From Pleurodeles waltl (Eukaryota > Chordata > Amphibia > Caudata > Salamandridae): a stretch of 64,000 nt of DNA. Positions 1-10,259 of this stretch are shown piece after piece; positions within the stretch are counted from its first letter, which is position 1; every line of letters begins with the position of its first letter. The notes under the pieces were generated by a model. The model ran no database searches. It was not told the origin of the DNA and worked only from the letters and a program-made list of their open reading frames with translations. A program made the translations under genes and the position numbers. The DNA lies in the NCBI RefSeq assembly GCF_031143425.1, contig NC_090437.1, positions 1,174,936,863-1,175,000,862 on the forward strand, written 5' to 3'.

Positions 1-95
1 GGGAAGGGATAAGAGGAAGGGAACAGCCAGGAGGGAGATCTGGAAATGAAACGGTTAAATGCAGGCAATAATAATAACCACAATTGAAGACAAGC

Positions 96-150
96 ACTAT
101 CAATAATCAATCAATCACAATATTTATAGAGCGCACTACGTACCCGTTAG
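96..150 (-). repeat. 3' tail of LINE-A, GATT-type short repeat
   Basis: On the minus strand the element ends in a short run of TGATT/GATT repeats after a GCGCTCTATAAAT-like stretch. The same layout, a GCGCTTTACAAAT-like stretch followed by GATTGATTG, ends LINE-B near 8944. This marks it as the 3' recognition tail of the family. Confidence 0.75.
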
Positions 151-154
151 GGTT

Positions 155-3100
155 TTAAGGCGCTGGGGGGGGGGCTGCTACTACTGGTGGAAGAGCCAGG
201 TCTTGAGGAGTCTCCTGAAGGTGAGACGGTCCTGGGTCTGTCGCAGGGGGGTCTGGAGGGTGTTCCAGGTCTTGGCGGCGAGGTAGGAGAAGGATCTGCC
301 GCCGGAGGACTTGCGTTGGAAGCGGGGAACGATGGCGAGGGCGAGGTTGGCGGGAGGGGGCGTAGAAGTTGAGTCTGTTATTCAGGTAGGCTGGTCCGGC
401 GTTGTAGAGTGCCTTGTGAGCGTGGGTGAGGAGCTTGAAGGTGATCCTCTTGTCCACGGGGAGCTAGTGGAGGTCTTTCAGGTGGTGGGAGATGTGGCAT
501 CGGCGGGGTACGTCGAGGACCAGTCGGGCGGAGGCGTTTTGGATGCGTTGGAGTCGTCGGATGTCTTTTGCTGGGATGCCTGTATATAGAGCGTTACCGT
601 AGTCTAGTCTACTGCTGACGAGGGCCTGGGTCACAGTTTTTCTGGTTTCCGTCGGGATCCATTTGTAGATTCTACGGAGCATGCGGAGGGTGTTGTAGCA
701 GGAGGAGGAAACTGCGTTGACCTGCTTGGACATGGTGAGGGCGGAGTCGAGGATGAAACCCAGGTTGCGTGCGAGGTTGGCTGGCGTTGGAGGGGGTCCC
801 AGCGCGGTGGGCCACCAGGAGTTGTCCCAGGCCGAGGGGGTGCGGCCGAGGATGAGGACCTCCGTCTTGTCGGAGTTCAACTTCAGGCGGCTATTTCTCA
901 TCCATTCGGCGATGGACTTCAATCCCTCGTGGAGGTTGGCTTTGGCGGTGTGTGGGTCTTTGGTGAGGGAGAGGATGAGCTGGGTGTCGTTGGCGTAGGA
1001 GAGAATGTTGAAGTTGTGCTGACGGGCCAGTTGTGCGAGGGGGGCCATGTAGACGTTGAACAGCGTCAGGCTTAGAGAGGAGCCTTGGGGTACGCCGCAG
1101 GTGATGGTGGTGGCATCGGAGCGGAAGGGTGGAAGTCGGACTCTCTGGGTTCTGCCGGAGAGAAAGGAGGAGATCCAGTGGAGGGCTTTTTCTTGTATTC
1201 CAGCTTCGTGGAGGCGTGTTAGTAGAGTGCGGTGGCAAACCGTGTCGAAAGCTGCGGAAAGGTCCAGGAGGATGAGGGCTGAAGTTTTGCCAGTGTCCAT
1301 TTGCTGTCTGATGTCATCTGTGGCGGCGAGGAGAGCAGTCTCGGTGCTGTGGTTGCGTCTGAAACCGGACTGGGAGGGGTCCAGGATGGAGTTGTCCTCG
1401 AGGTGGTGGATGAGCTGAGCATTGACGATCTTCTCAATGACCTTCGCCGGGAAGGGGAGGAGGGAGATCGGGCGGAGGTTTTTGAGGTCGGTGGGGTCTG
1501 CCTTGGGTTTCTTGAGGAGGGCGTGGATTTCGGCGTGCTTCCAGCTGTCCGGGAAGGTCGCGGTTTCGAAGGATAAGTTGATGAACTTTCGAAGTTGGGG
1601 TTCGATGGTAGAGTCGGCTTTGTTGTAGACGTGGTCTGAAGGGGATCCTGAGTGGATGGAGTTCATGATCTTGCAAGTTTCAGCGTCATCTACGTGGGTC
1701 CAGGCGGTGTAGCGGTTGGCGCAGGTGGAGTTGTCGGGGGTGGGGTCTGACGGAGGCGTGGTGTTGAGGCTGTCGTGGATGTCGGTGATCTTCTGATAGA
1801 AGAAGGTGGACAGGGCGTCGCAGAGTTCTTGGGATGGTGGGATGTCGTTGACGTTGGCGCTGGGGTTGAAGAGCTCTTTCACGATGCAGAAGAGTTCTTT
1901 GCTGTCGTGTGCGTTGTTGTTCAGGCGTTCTGTGAAGTGGGAACGTTTGGTGAGTCGGATTATCTGGTGGTGCTTGCAGGTGGCCTCCTTGTGGGCTGCC
2001 AGGCTGTCGGGTGTGTGTTCGAGGAGCCATTTCTTCTTTAGTTTCTGGCAGGTGCGTTTGGATGTGAGACGTTCGTCAGTGAACCAGGCGGCTTTTTTCT
2101 TTCCTTGGTTGTCGGTGGACCTCTTGAGTGGTGAGAGGGTGTTGGCGCAGTCGTTGATCCACTGTCGTAGGTTGAGAGCGGCGGTGTCTGGGTCGGTGGA
2201 GTTGGTGGGTGGGTTCTGGGCAAGGGTGCTGGTCAGTTGGTCTTCGGTGACTTTGCTCCAGCGGCGGTGGGGTGGTAGTTGGGTGCGGTGGTGTTCGATG
2301 TGCTTCTTGAATGTGAAGTGGATGCAGTGGTGGTCGGTCCAGTGGAGTTCGGTGGTGTGGCTAAAGGTGACGTGGTTGCTTGCGGAGAAGATCGGATCGA
2401 GCGTGTGGCCGGCGGTGTGGGTGGGTGTGTTGACCAGTTGTCTGAGGCCGAGGTTGGAGAGGTTGTCGATCAGGGATGTGGTGTTGGCGTCGTTGTTGTT
2501 CTCCAAGTGGAAATTGAGGTCTCCAAGGAGGATGTAGTCCGTAGAGTTGAGCGCGTGGGTGCTCGTGAGGTCGGCGATGGAGTCGCTGAAGGGTGCTCGT
2601 GGTCCTGGGGGTCAGTAGATGAGCGTTCCCCTGAGGGTGGTGTTGGGGTCAGTGTGGATCCGGAAGTGTAGGTGTTCGGCGGTCTTGAGAGTGTCGTCCG
2701 TGTGGGTGTGGATTTTGAGGGTGGATTTGTGGGCGATGGTTATTCCTCCTCCGATTCAGTTGGGGCGATATTTTCTGGTGATCTTGTAGCCGTCCGGGAT
2801 GGCTATGGCGATGTCAGGTGCTGAGGAGTCGTTCCACCAGGTTTCGGTCAGGAAGGCTACGTCTGGGGCGGTGGTGTCGAGCAGGTCCCAGAGCTCGATG
2901 GCGTGCTTGCGCGCGGAGCGTGTGTTGAGGAGTATGCAGTGGAGGTGGTTTGTTGTGGTTGTGGCAGGTTTCCTTGTTCTGTTCCTTGTTCTGTCGCAGG
3001 TGAAGTTGCAGGCTAGGCAGAAAAAGGGTCCCTTGGTGTTCTTTGAAGATGACTGGAAACATGTAGTGGAGCGGCCGGGGTTGAGGGCGCTGAGTTGGTT

Positions 3101-3454
3101 GGCCGAGTAGCGATGTGTCGTGGTGCGGGGGCGTGCGGACCGGGGGGTGGCGCTGGGCGTGGTCCAGACGCAGACGGGCGCAGACGGGCTTTCCTCTGGC
3201 GCGCCCGCTGTGCTCCAGCCATTAAGAAGGGAGGGGGAGGGAGGAGCAGCTGGGAGGCGGGAGGGAGCAGCGAATGGGGGCGCAAGGGGGGCGGGGCCGC
3301 AGGGAGGCAGCAGCAGGGGAAAGCGGCAAGGGGGAGCGCCCAAGGGGCGAAAAAAGTGGATAAAATGCACAAATGGAGGCAAAAAGGAGCAACAGGCACA
3401 AAAAAGCAAGGCACAGAGTACAGTCACAAATACGGCGAAAACGGCACAATGCAC
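155..3454 (-). pseudogene. LINE-A ORF2 remnant (endonuclease plus reverse transcriptase)
   Basis: One reading frame runs from about 3454 to 155 on the minus strand with only three in-frame stops: 2756-2758, 2612-2614 and 464-466. The first two fit CGA to TGA changes and the third fits TGG to TAG. Recognisable coding starts near 2947 with the endonuclease N-terminus (LLNTRSARKHAIELWDLL, then LTETW). LLGDLNFH follows near 2530. RT motifs follow in order: PISLLP, HSTETALL, LDLSAAFDTV, GVPQGSSLS, the catalytic box and KLNSDKTEVLILG. The catalytic box at 986-997 reads YAND instead of YADD, so the first Asp is lost. A frameshift near 360 moves the C-terminus, which ends in KTWLFHQ near 180, into another frame. 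In active relatives this protein nicks target DNA and reverse-transcribes the element RNA in place. This copy cannot. The frame stays open upstream into the 5' repeats, so the true start codon is unclear. Confidence 0.88.
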
Positions 3455-4936
3455 ACAAATCTAGCGACGCAAATGGGGTCAAAAGCAGGGCACAGAATAC
3501 AGTTACAAATACAGTGAAAGCGGCACAATGCACACTAATCTAGCGACGCAAATGGGGTCAAAAAGCAGGGCACAGAATACAGTTACAAATACAGTGAAAG
3601 CGGCACAATGCACACGAATCTAGCGACGCAAATGGGGTCAAAAAGCAGGGCACAGAATACAGTTACAAATACAGTGGAAACGGCACAAAGCTTACCAGAA
3701 GCCCACTAGACGGGCCTCGAACACGCAGCAGCAGCGTGGGCGGGGGTCAGGGACACGGACACAGCAAGGTGGTGCTGCGGACGTGGGGGAGCGAGCTCTT
3801 GGCCAAAACAGGTCAGAGGTCGCTCACCCTCGACGCGCAGCGCCAGCCATTAAAAAGGGAGGGGGGAGGGAGGAGCAGCTGGGAGGCGGGAGGGAGCGGC
3901 GCATGGAGGCGGGAGGGAGCGGCGAATGGGGGCGTGAGGGGGCGGGGCCGCAGGGAGGCAGTGGCAGGGGAAGCGGCAAGGGGGAGCGCTCAAGGGGCGA
4001 AAAAAGTGGATAAAAGGCACAAATGGAGGCAAAAAGGAGCAAAAGGCACAAAAAAGCAAGGCACAGAGTACAGTCACAAATACGGCGAAAACGGCACAAT
4101 GCACATGAATCTAGCGACGCAAATGAGGTCAAAAGCAGGGCACAGAATACAGTTACAAATACAGTGAAAGCAGCACAATGCACACGAATCTAGTGACGCA
4201 AATGGTGTCAAAAAGCAGGGCACAAAATACAGTTACAAATGCAGTGAAAACGGCACAAAGCTTACCAGAAGCCCACTAGATGGGCCTCGAACACGCTAGC
4301 AGCAGCGTGGGCGGGGTTCAGGGACACGGACACAGCAAGATGGTGCTGCGGACGTGGGGGAGCGAGCTCTTGGCAAAAACAGGTCAGAGGTCGCTCACCC
4401 TTGACGCGCAGCGCCAGCCATTAAGAAGGGAGGGGGAGGGAGGAGCAGCTGGGAGGCGGGAGGGAGCGGCGAATGGGGGCACGAGGGGGGCGGGGCCGCA
4501 GGGAGGCAGCGGCAGGGGAAAGCGGCAAGGGGGAGCGCCCAAGGGGCAAAAAAAGTGGATAAAAGGCACAAATGGAGGCAAAAAGGAGCAAAAGGCCCAA
4601 AAAAGCAAGGCACAGAGTACAGTCACAAATACGCCGAAAATGGCACAATGCACACGAATCTAGCGACGCAAATGGGGTCAAAAGCAGGGCACGGAATACA
4701 GTTACAAATACAGTGAAAGTGGCACAATGCACACGAATCTAGCAACGCAAATGGGGTCAAAAAGCAGGGCACAGAATACAGTTACAAATACAGTGAAAAC
4801 GGCACAAAGCTTAACAGAAGCCCACTAGACGGGCCTCGAACACGCTAGCAGCAGCGTGGGTCAGGGACACGGACACAGCAAGGTGGTGCTGCGGACGTGG
4901 GGGAGTGAGCTCTTGGCCAAAACAGGTCAGAGGTCG
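3215..4936 (-). repeat. Tandem 5' monomers of LINE-A
   Basis: About three tandem units lie just upstream of the LINE ORF. A shared landmark, CCAGCCATTAA followed by a purine-rich GGGAGGG tract, recurs at 3215, 3843 and 4414, giving periods of about 628 and 571 bp. A second landmark (AAGCTTA, CAGAAGCCCACTAGA) recurs near 3689, 4258 and 4807. The outermost unit is cut at about 4936. Mouse L1 carries comparable 5' monomers that act as promoters. A promoter role here is inferred. Confidence 0.8.
3446..3690. repeat. 78-80 bp subrepeats inside the LINE-A 5' monomer
   Basis: Three copies of a roughly 80-bp unit start at about 3446, 3524 and 3604. Each holds CACAATGCACAC, CTAGCGACGCAAATGGGGTC and AATACAGTTACAAATACAGT. 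The next monomers carry two copies each (about 4095-4255 and 4645-4805). This copy-number difference accounts for most of the difference in monomer length. Confidence 0.85.
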
Positions 4937-5440
4937 TAGAATCAAGAGCACCTTTGGTATGTCATTCATGAATTCTTCAACAACATTAAGAAAAGCAACG
5001 AACTGCAATAAAAAAAACCCTTAGTCTTACTAAAAAGGGGCTAGAGCGAAGCCACTGCGCTTCACCAACACAAAATACTAAACTAGAATGTCATGTGGAA
5101 AAAACACAAGGTTACGTGCACCAAACTGCCTGCTGAGTATCTAACGAACTAACATTATCAATCTAGCAGACCATCAAGGGCACGGAAAGCCTTAAACTCA
5201 CTATCATGAAATATATTGCAACGATGAGTTCCCTTAGAATGTTCAATGCAGGCTTCAGCAGATATTAAAAAATAAAATGATACACTGTAATTATTATTGA
5301 CAGAACACTATCACACACAATAATAACATTGGCACAATCACATGCTAATAATAGTGAAAGGGTTCCCACTGGGAGACGTTCAGGAGCCAGCATGGAAACA
5401 AAGTATCAGCTCCGAAGACTGAGTTCAGAAGCTGGCGGGG
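4937..5440. other. No recognised feature
   Basis: AT-leaning sequence between the LINE-A edge and a GC-rich block. I see no coding motif, clear repeat or RNA gene here. Confidence 0.5.
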
Positions 5441-6774
5441 GAAACCCCCCCCGTCGGAAAGGTCTTACTGTGCGCAAGTCCGACCACTCGCTAAGAAGGC
5501 CTCCTGCCAAGATTTGAAGGGGAGGCACAAAGCGTCACGCGGAGCTAACGACCTCTGACAAGACTCAGAATAATAAGCGCCGGTTGCAGGGTGTGTCTGG
5601 TATTTATGGATCGGCCACACCCCAAGATGGCCGCCGCCCAGGGAAGCTGGGAAATGTAGTGCCAAGTGGTAGCTGCCGATGAGGGAACCGTAGCCACCAT
5701 CTTCCGCAACTCCCAGGCAGATGGGTTTTTCCACAAGGAGAATAGGAAGAGCGCGGCTTACAGCAGCGGAGGGAAGATAGCGAGGTCGCTCTAAAGGTGT
5801 GGCAGGCACGCAGAGCAACAGGGATGTCGTGGAGGGAGGTGCCTTTGAGACCGCGTGTCTCTGGAGTTCTGACATCCAGGTCCATCTGCCGCCCCCTGGT
5901 CCAAGCCCACTGCACCACTTTCCAAGGGCAACCCCAAACCCCCTCCACCTCCCAAACGCAGACCCAAGTCCCCACCCCCACCTGCCCCTGTTCCCTGAGA
6001 TGCCTGGCTGCCCCATTGATGTCCCTTTAAGGTGGAGTACCCTGTGCACGTGTGGGAGTCAAGTTCGCCCCATTTGGGCCCTTTAGGCTATTTATCATGG
6101 CCAATGGCCTTATTCGGACAGTCCTGTGTTGTTTTGAATTAAAGTTTGGGTGCCCAGTGGTGCTGTTGACATAATATGGAGACGTGGTTTATCATTTCAT
6201 TGTGGGGGTGTGGTGTGCACATGTGTACACTTTGGGCAGGTTTTATTTGCCTTGTGTTGGGTAAGTACCCCTTATTCTGGTGTGTACGGCTTGTGATGGT
6301 GTGAGGGGTTGGGGGTGCGTTGCAGGGTGGGTGGGGCGGGTGTGTAACTGTGCCCTTTTTTCCCTTGTTTACTAGGTTTCGGTACTTACCGTTGTCGTCG
6401 GCGGCGGCGGTCACGGTCGTGGAGGTATATTGCAAGGAGCATGACTGGCATTATTTGAAACTCGCTCTCCATGTCCGCTTTGGCGTGTTTTGTGTGCCTA
6501 CAGTGAGTGTTTCCTTTTATTTAGTTTGTTTCCACCACACAACTGATGGCTATCTTGTGCTTCATTATTTGGTGGGCGGGTGGGGCCTTTCCGTCAGACT
6601 GTGGGCGGCCTCTTCCGTCGTTGTCGGCACACCAATGGTGGCGGTGTTTGGATTGCCCACTGGCTGTTTCTCCTGTGCCTCATTATTTGGCGGTCCAGAC
6701 GGCCAGACTGTTGGTGGTAGTTACCGCCACTGCCGGCAGAGAGGTGATTGCCGCCATGTTCATAATGAGGGCCA
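5441..6774. other. GC-rich block and unassigned flank
   Basis: About 5441-6080 is GC-rich with homopolymeric C and G runs and promoter-like motifs (see 5598-5660). About 6180-6770 is GT-rich with GTCGGCGGCGGCGG-like stretches. Open frames on both strands are compositional and match no family I know. The block could be the LTR of an unrecognised retroelement. Confidence 0.4.
5598..5660 (-). promoter_or_regulatory. Promoter-like motif cluster (ZNF143-type, YY1-type, TATA-like)
   Basis: Read on the minus strand, three motifs occur in promoter order. ACTACATTTCCCAGC (5646-5660) is close to the ZNF143/THAP11 SBS motif. GGCGGCCATCTTGG (about 5621-5634) is close to a YY1 site. CATAAATA (5601-5608) is a TATA-like box. 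A start site would fall near 5570 and transcription would run toward LINE-A. Which unit it would drive is unknown. It may belong to a cellular gene or to a retroelement LTR. Confidence 0.35.
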
Positions 6775-8062
6775 TAGTGTGTACAGAGTCGAGGGGTTCC
6801 CCAAGAGGCTTGACAGAGGCAAAAATAGATAATACTAATGCTCTAATTGTGGTAGTGTGGTCGAGCAGTTAGGCTTGTCAGAGGGTAGTGTTAAGCATTT
6901 GTTGTACACACACAAGCAATAAGTGAAAACACACACTCAATGACTTAACTCAATGCCAATAGTTTTTTATATAGAAAAATATTATTTATTATTTTGTTAA
7001 TTTATTATTAGAACCACAAGGGTCAGATTGCAGGTAAGTACATTGAATGAAAGGTACTGTGGGCGCCTATGGAGACAGGGGGTGCTCCAGTTCCCGTCTG
7101 CTGGCAGGTAAGCCCCCACGTCCTCAGAGGGAAGACCAGGGGGGTTTGATAGAGCACTGGGGGGGCCCCAAGTAGGCCCCCAAAACACACCCTCAGCGGC
7201 ACAGGTACGGCCGGGTACAGTGGGCAATCATGGAGTCGGGTGTTTAATAGGTTTCAATAGAGGGACCAGGGGGTCACTCAGACACTGCAGGCAGGGCACA
7301 GGGGGGCTTCTCGGGCCAGCCACCAACTGGGCAAGGATGAGGGCCGCCTGCTGATCATTGCTGCACCGGTGGGCGGTTTCTCACGGGCCTAGGGGCTGCA
7401 GGTACAGTGCTTCTCCAGGCGTTGGATATCTTCGTCCCAGGCAGTTGCGGACAGTGGGGTCCTCGGGATTCCCTGTGCAGGCGTCATCGTGGGTGTGCAG
7501 AGAGGTCAGCCCAGGGTGGACACACCGGAGTCACCTGGGGATTCTCTCTGGGTCGTAGGTTTCTCTGGACACGGGCCAGGGGAGTCGGGTGCAGAGTGGT
7601 GGGGACTCATGCTTCTGGAGTGAGAGTCCTTTTAAAGATGGTTTCTTCTTTCTTAGTTGGACAAGTCCGCTGTCCACGGGAGTTCTTGATCCTTTTTAGT
7701 TGCAGGGCAGTCCTTTGAGTCGGAAGAGGTCGCTGGGCCCGCAGGAGGCGTCAATGGGGTGCAGGTTCTCTGAAGAAAGAGACAGGCCAGTAGGGGTGGG
7801 GCCAAAGCAGTTGTCGACTTCCTTCTTCTCTGCTGGGTTTTTGAGGTCAGCAGTCCTCCTTCGTTGTAGGCGTCAGGAATCTGAAGAGCTGGGTTCAGGG
7901 TCAAACCTAAATACTAAATTTGGGGGGGTGTTAGGGTGGGAGGGCAGTAGCCAAAGGCTACTGTCCCTGAGGCTGGCTACACCTTCCTTGTGTCCACTCC
8001 CTCTGGGGAGGGGTGCACATCCCTATCCCTATTGGCCCTACTCCTCCAAAGCAAGATGGAGG

Positions 8063-8870
8063 ATTTCTCTCCCTCACCGAAGATCCCCACACCGCCAAAG
8101 CTAACCTCCACCGAGGAATGAAGGCCGTAGCCGACTGGATGAAGGACAGCAGACTGAAGCTGAACTCAGACAAGACGAAGGTCCTCATTCTCGGACCCAC
8201 CCCATCAGCCTGGGACGACTCTTGGTGGCCCACGTCACTAGGCACAGCCCCGGAACCCACGGACCACGCACGCAACCTGGGGGTCATCCTCGACTCCACT
8301 CTCTCCATGACCAGGCAAGTCAACGCCGTCTCCGCGTTCTGCTTCAACACCCTCCGTATGCTCCGCAGGATCTTCAAATGGATCCCCCTCGACACGAGAA
8401 AAACCGTTACCCAGGCTCACATCACCAACAGACTCGACTACGGGAACGCCCTCTACTCAGGAACTACAAACAAGCTCCTGAGACGACTCCAATGCATCCA
8501 GAACGCCACGGCCCGACTCATCCTCGATGTCCCCCGCAGCCACATCACACTCCACCTGAGAGGCCTGCACTGGCTCCCCGTCAACAAAAGGATCACCTTC
8601 AAGCTCCTGATCCACGCACACAAAGCACTGCACAACACCGGACCCACCTACCTCAACAACTGACTTAGCTTCCACACCCCCACCCGAAGCCTCCGCTCAG
8701 CCAACCTCGCCCTCGCCACAGTCCCCCGCATCCGAAAAACCACCGGCGGCGGCAGATCCTTCTCCTACCTCGCCGCCAAGACCTAGAACACTCTCCCCAC
8801 CATCCTACGACAAACCCAGGACCTGCTGGCCTTCAGAAGACTCCTCAAGACCTGGCTCTTCGACCAGTAG
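8063..8870 (+). pseudogene. LINE-B C-terminal RT fragment
   Basis: This encodes the thumb and C-terminal part of the LINE protein, including KLNSDKTKVLILGPTPSAWD, TRKTVTQAH, RLDYGNALYSG and the QNATARLILDVPR region. Two in-frame stops break it. TGA at 8661-8663 replaces an Arg codon (YLNN stop), consistent with CGA to TGA. TAG at 8784-8786 replaces a Trp codon. The natural stop after KTWLFDQ is at 8868-8870. No catalytic residues remain in this fragment. Confidence 0.85.
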
Positions 8871-8944
8871 CACCCCCCTCCCCAGCACCTTGAGACCCTC
8901 GCGGGTATGTAGCGCGCTTTACAAATGCAGTGATTGATTGATTG
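8063..8944 (+). mobile_element. LINE-B: 5'-truncated L2/CR1-like LINE
   Basis: This starts abruptly at LSLTEDPHTAKANLH, just past the catalytic box of the family, and runs to a 3' end with GATTGATTG at about 8931-8944. It is closely similar in protein sequence to LINE-A but lies in the opposite orientation. 5' truncation is typical of incomplete reverse transcription. It sits inside the 6.8-10.0 kb LTR and is therefore younger than that LTR. Target duplications are not clear. Confidence 0.85.
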
Positions 8945-9958
8945 AAGGAGGTGGTCACTTCAGCTCTGGTCACCTTAAGGGTGGACGTGGCTGGAGGGGT
9001 GACTCCTCCTTGTTTTTCTCACTATCCCTCTGGACTTGCCGCCAAAAGTGGGGGCTCGTCCAAGGGGCGGGCATCTCCACTGACTGTAGTGCCCTGGGGG
9101 CATTGTAACAGCAAGCCTGAGCCAGGCTCACCGCCAGGTGTTACAGTTCCTGCAGGGGGAGGTGTGAAGCACTTCCATCCAGTGCAAGCTTTGGTTCTGG
9201 CCCCAGAGAGCACAATGGCTCTCACCCCAGGGGGTCAGAAACTCGCCTCTCAGTGGCAGGCTGGCACAGACCAGTCAGTCCTGCACTGAACAATTGGGTA
9301 AAATACAGGGGTGTCTCTAAGATGCCCTCTGTGTGCATTTTTTATAAATCCAACACTGGCATCAATGTGGGTTTTTTATTCTGAGAAGTTTGAGACCAAA
9401 CTTCCCAGTATTCATTGTGGCCATTATGGAACGATGGGATTTGTTTTGACAAACTCCCAGAGCATATACTTAATATGGCCACACTGTACTTACAATGTCT
9501 AAGAATGGACTTAGACACTGTAGGGGCATATTGCTCATGCAGCTATGCCCTCACCTGTGGTATAGTGCACCCTGCCTTAGAGCTTTAAGGCCTGCTAGGG
9601 GGGTGACTTACCTATGCCACAGGCAGTGTTTTGTGTGCATGGCACCCTGAGGGGGTTGCCATGTCGACTTTGCCTTTTTCTCCCTACCAACAAACATAAT
9701 CTGCAATGGCAGTGTGCATGTGTTAGGTGAGGGGTCCCTTAGGGTGGCACAACACATGCTGCAGCCCTTAGGGACCTTCCCTGGTCACAGGTCCCTTGGT
9801 ACAACTGGTACCTTTTACAAGGGACTTATCTGTGTGCCAGGGGTGTGCCAATTGTGGAAACAATGGTACATTTTTTGTGAAAGAACACTGGTGCAGAGGC
9901 CTGGTTAGCAGGGCCCTAGCACACTCTCAGTCAAGTCAGCATCAATATCAGGCAAATA

Positions 9959-9987
9959 GTGTGTGTGTGTGGGGGGGGGGGGGGGGG
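9959..9987. repeat. (GT)n(G)n simple repeat
   Basis: A short GT run passes directly into a run of about 17 G near the right end of the LTR. Run length is prone to assembly error. Confidence 0.9.
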
Positions 9988-10037
9988 TAACTGAAACAAG
10001 GAGCCATTTTCCTACACACCCACACACACACACAAAA

Positions 10038-10213
10038 TAAAAAAGAAAAAAAAAGTGAGACTTAAAATAATGAGATTTGAAGGTGTATTTTTTTTTATTG
10101 TGTGTGTGTGTGTGTGTATATATATACATATACACACACACACACACACACAATAAAAAAAATTACACCTTCAAATCTCATTATTTTAAGTCTCACTTTT
10201 TTTTTCTTTTTTT
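10038..10213. repeat. Long near-perfect palindrome
   Basis: An inverted repeat centred at about 10125. GTGAGACTTAAAATAATGAG on the left (from 10055) pairs with CTCATTATTTTAAGTCTCAC on the right (ending at 10196). Between these, TTTGAAGGTGTA pairs with TACACCTTCAAA, and a (GT)n/(AC)n pair surrounds a central TATATATACATATA. Each arm is about 85 bp with few mismatches. It could extrude as a cruciform. Confidence 0.9.
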
Positions 10214-10223
10214 TTTTTTTTAC

Positions 10224-10250
10224 AAATAATACATTTGAAATGTATTATTT
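10224..10250. repeat. Perfect 27-nt palindrome
   Basis: AAATAATACATTT, a single G, then AAATGTATTATTT. The arms are 13 nt, perfect, with a one-base centre. It lies just right of the larger palindrome and is probably part of the same AT-rich inverted-repeat unit. Confidence 0.9.
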
Positions 10251-10259
10251 GCTTTTTTT

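Larger units (their letters stand above)
96..4936 (-). mobile_element. LINE-A: near full-length L2/CR1-like non-LTR retrotransposon
   Basis: A non-LTR retrotransposon reading right to left. From its 5' end (right) it shows a tandem-monomer 5' region, an ORF with AP-endonuclease and reverse-transcriptase motifs, and a short 3' region ending in a GATT-type repeat. The endonuclease shows an LLNTRS start and LLGDLNFH. The RT shows LLDLSAAFDTV, GVPQGSSLS and a damaged YADD box. The clade is inferred from the RT motif style (Jockey superfamily, L2/CR1 group) and is not proven. The right edge is where sequence matching the monomers stops, near 4936. I could not find a convincing target-site duplication. 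Two 3' fragments of related elements lie at 8.06-8.94 kb and 36.88-37.86 kb on the plus strand. Confidence 0.85.
6775..10016 (-). mobile_element. Long solo LTR (salamander-type), interrupted by LINE-B
   Basis: The right end, read on the minus strand, starts with TGTAGGAAAATGGCTCC, a typical TG start. The left part carries GTGTGGTCGAGCAGTTAGGC and TGTACACACACA blocks that I recognise from a common salamander LTR family. Strand is inferred because a shared motif (GGGGTGACTTACCT) lies in the same direction as in the other minus-strand LTRs here. No gag or pol motifs adjoin it. Without the LINE insertion it is about 2.36 kb. The extreme left end seems to be missing. Confidence 0.6.

Noticed and set aside
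1775..2671. Plus-strand frames opposite LINE-A
   Set aside because: Shadows of the minus-strand LINE ORF.
3222..4732. Hydrophobic Cys/Phe/Leu-rich minus-strand frames in the LINE 5' monomers
   Set aside because: They recur in each monomer and follow composition. No recognisable ORF1 domain.
96..4936. Target-site duplication around LINE-A (CAAGCAC / CAAGAGCAC)
   Set aside because: The match is partial and not at both exact edges.
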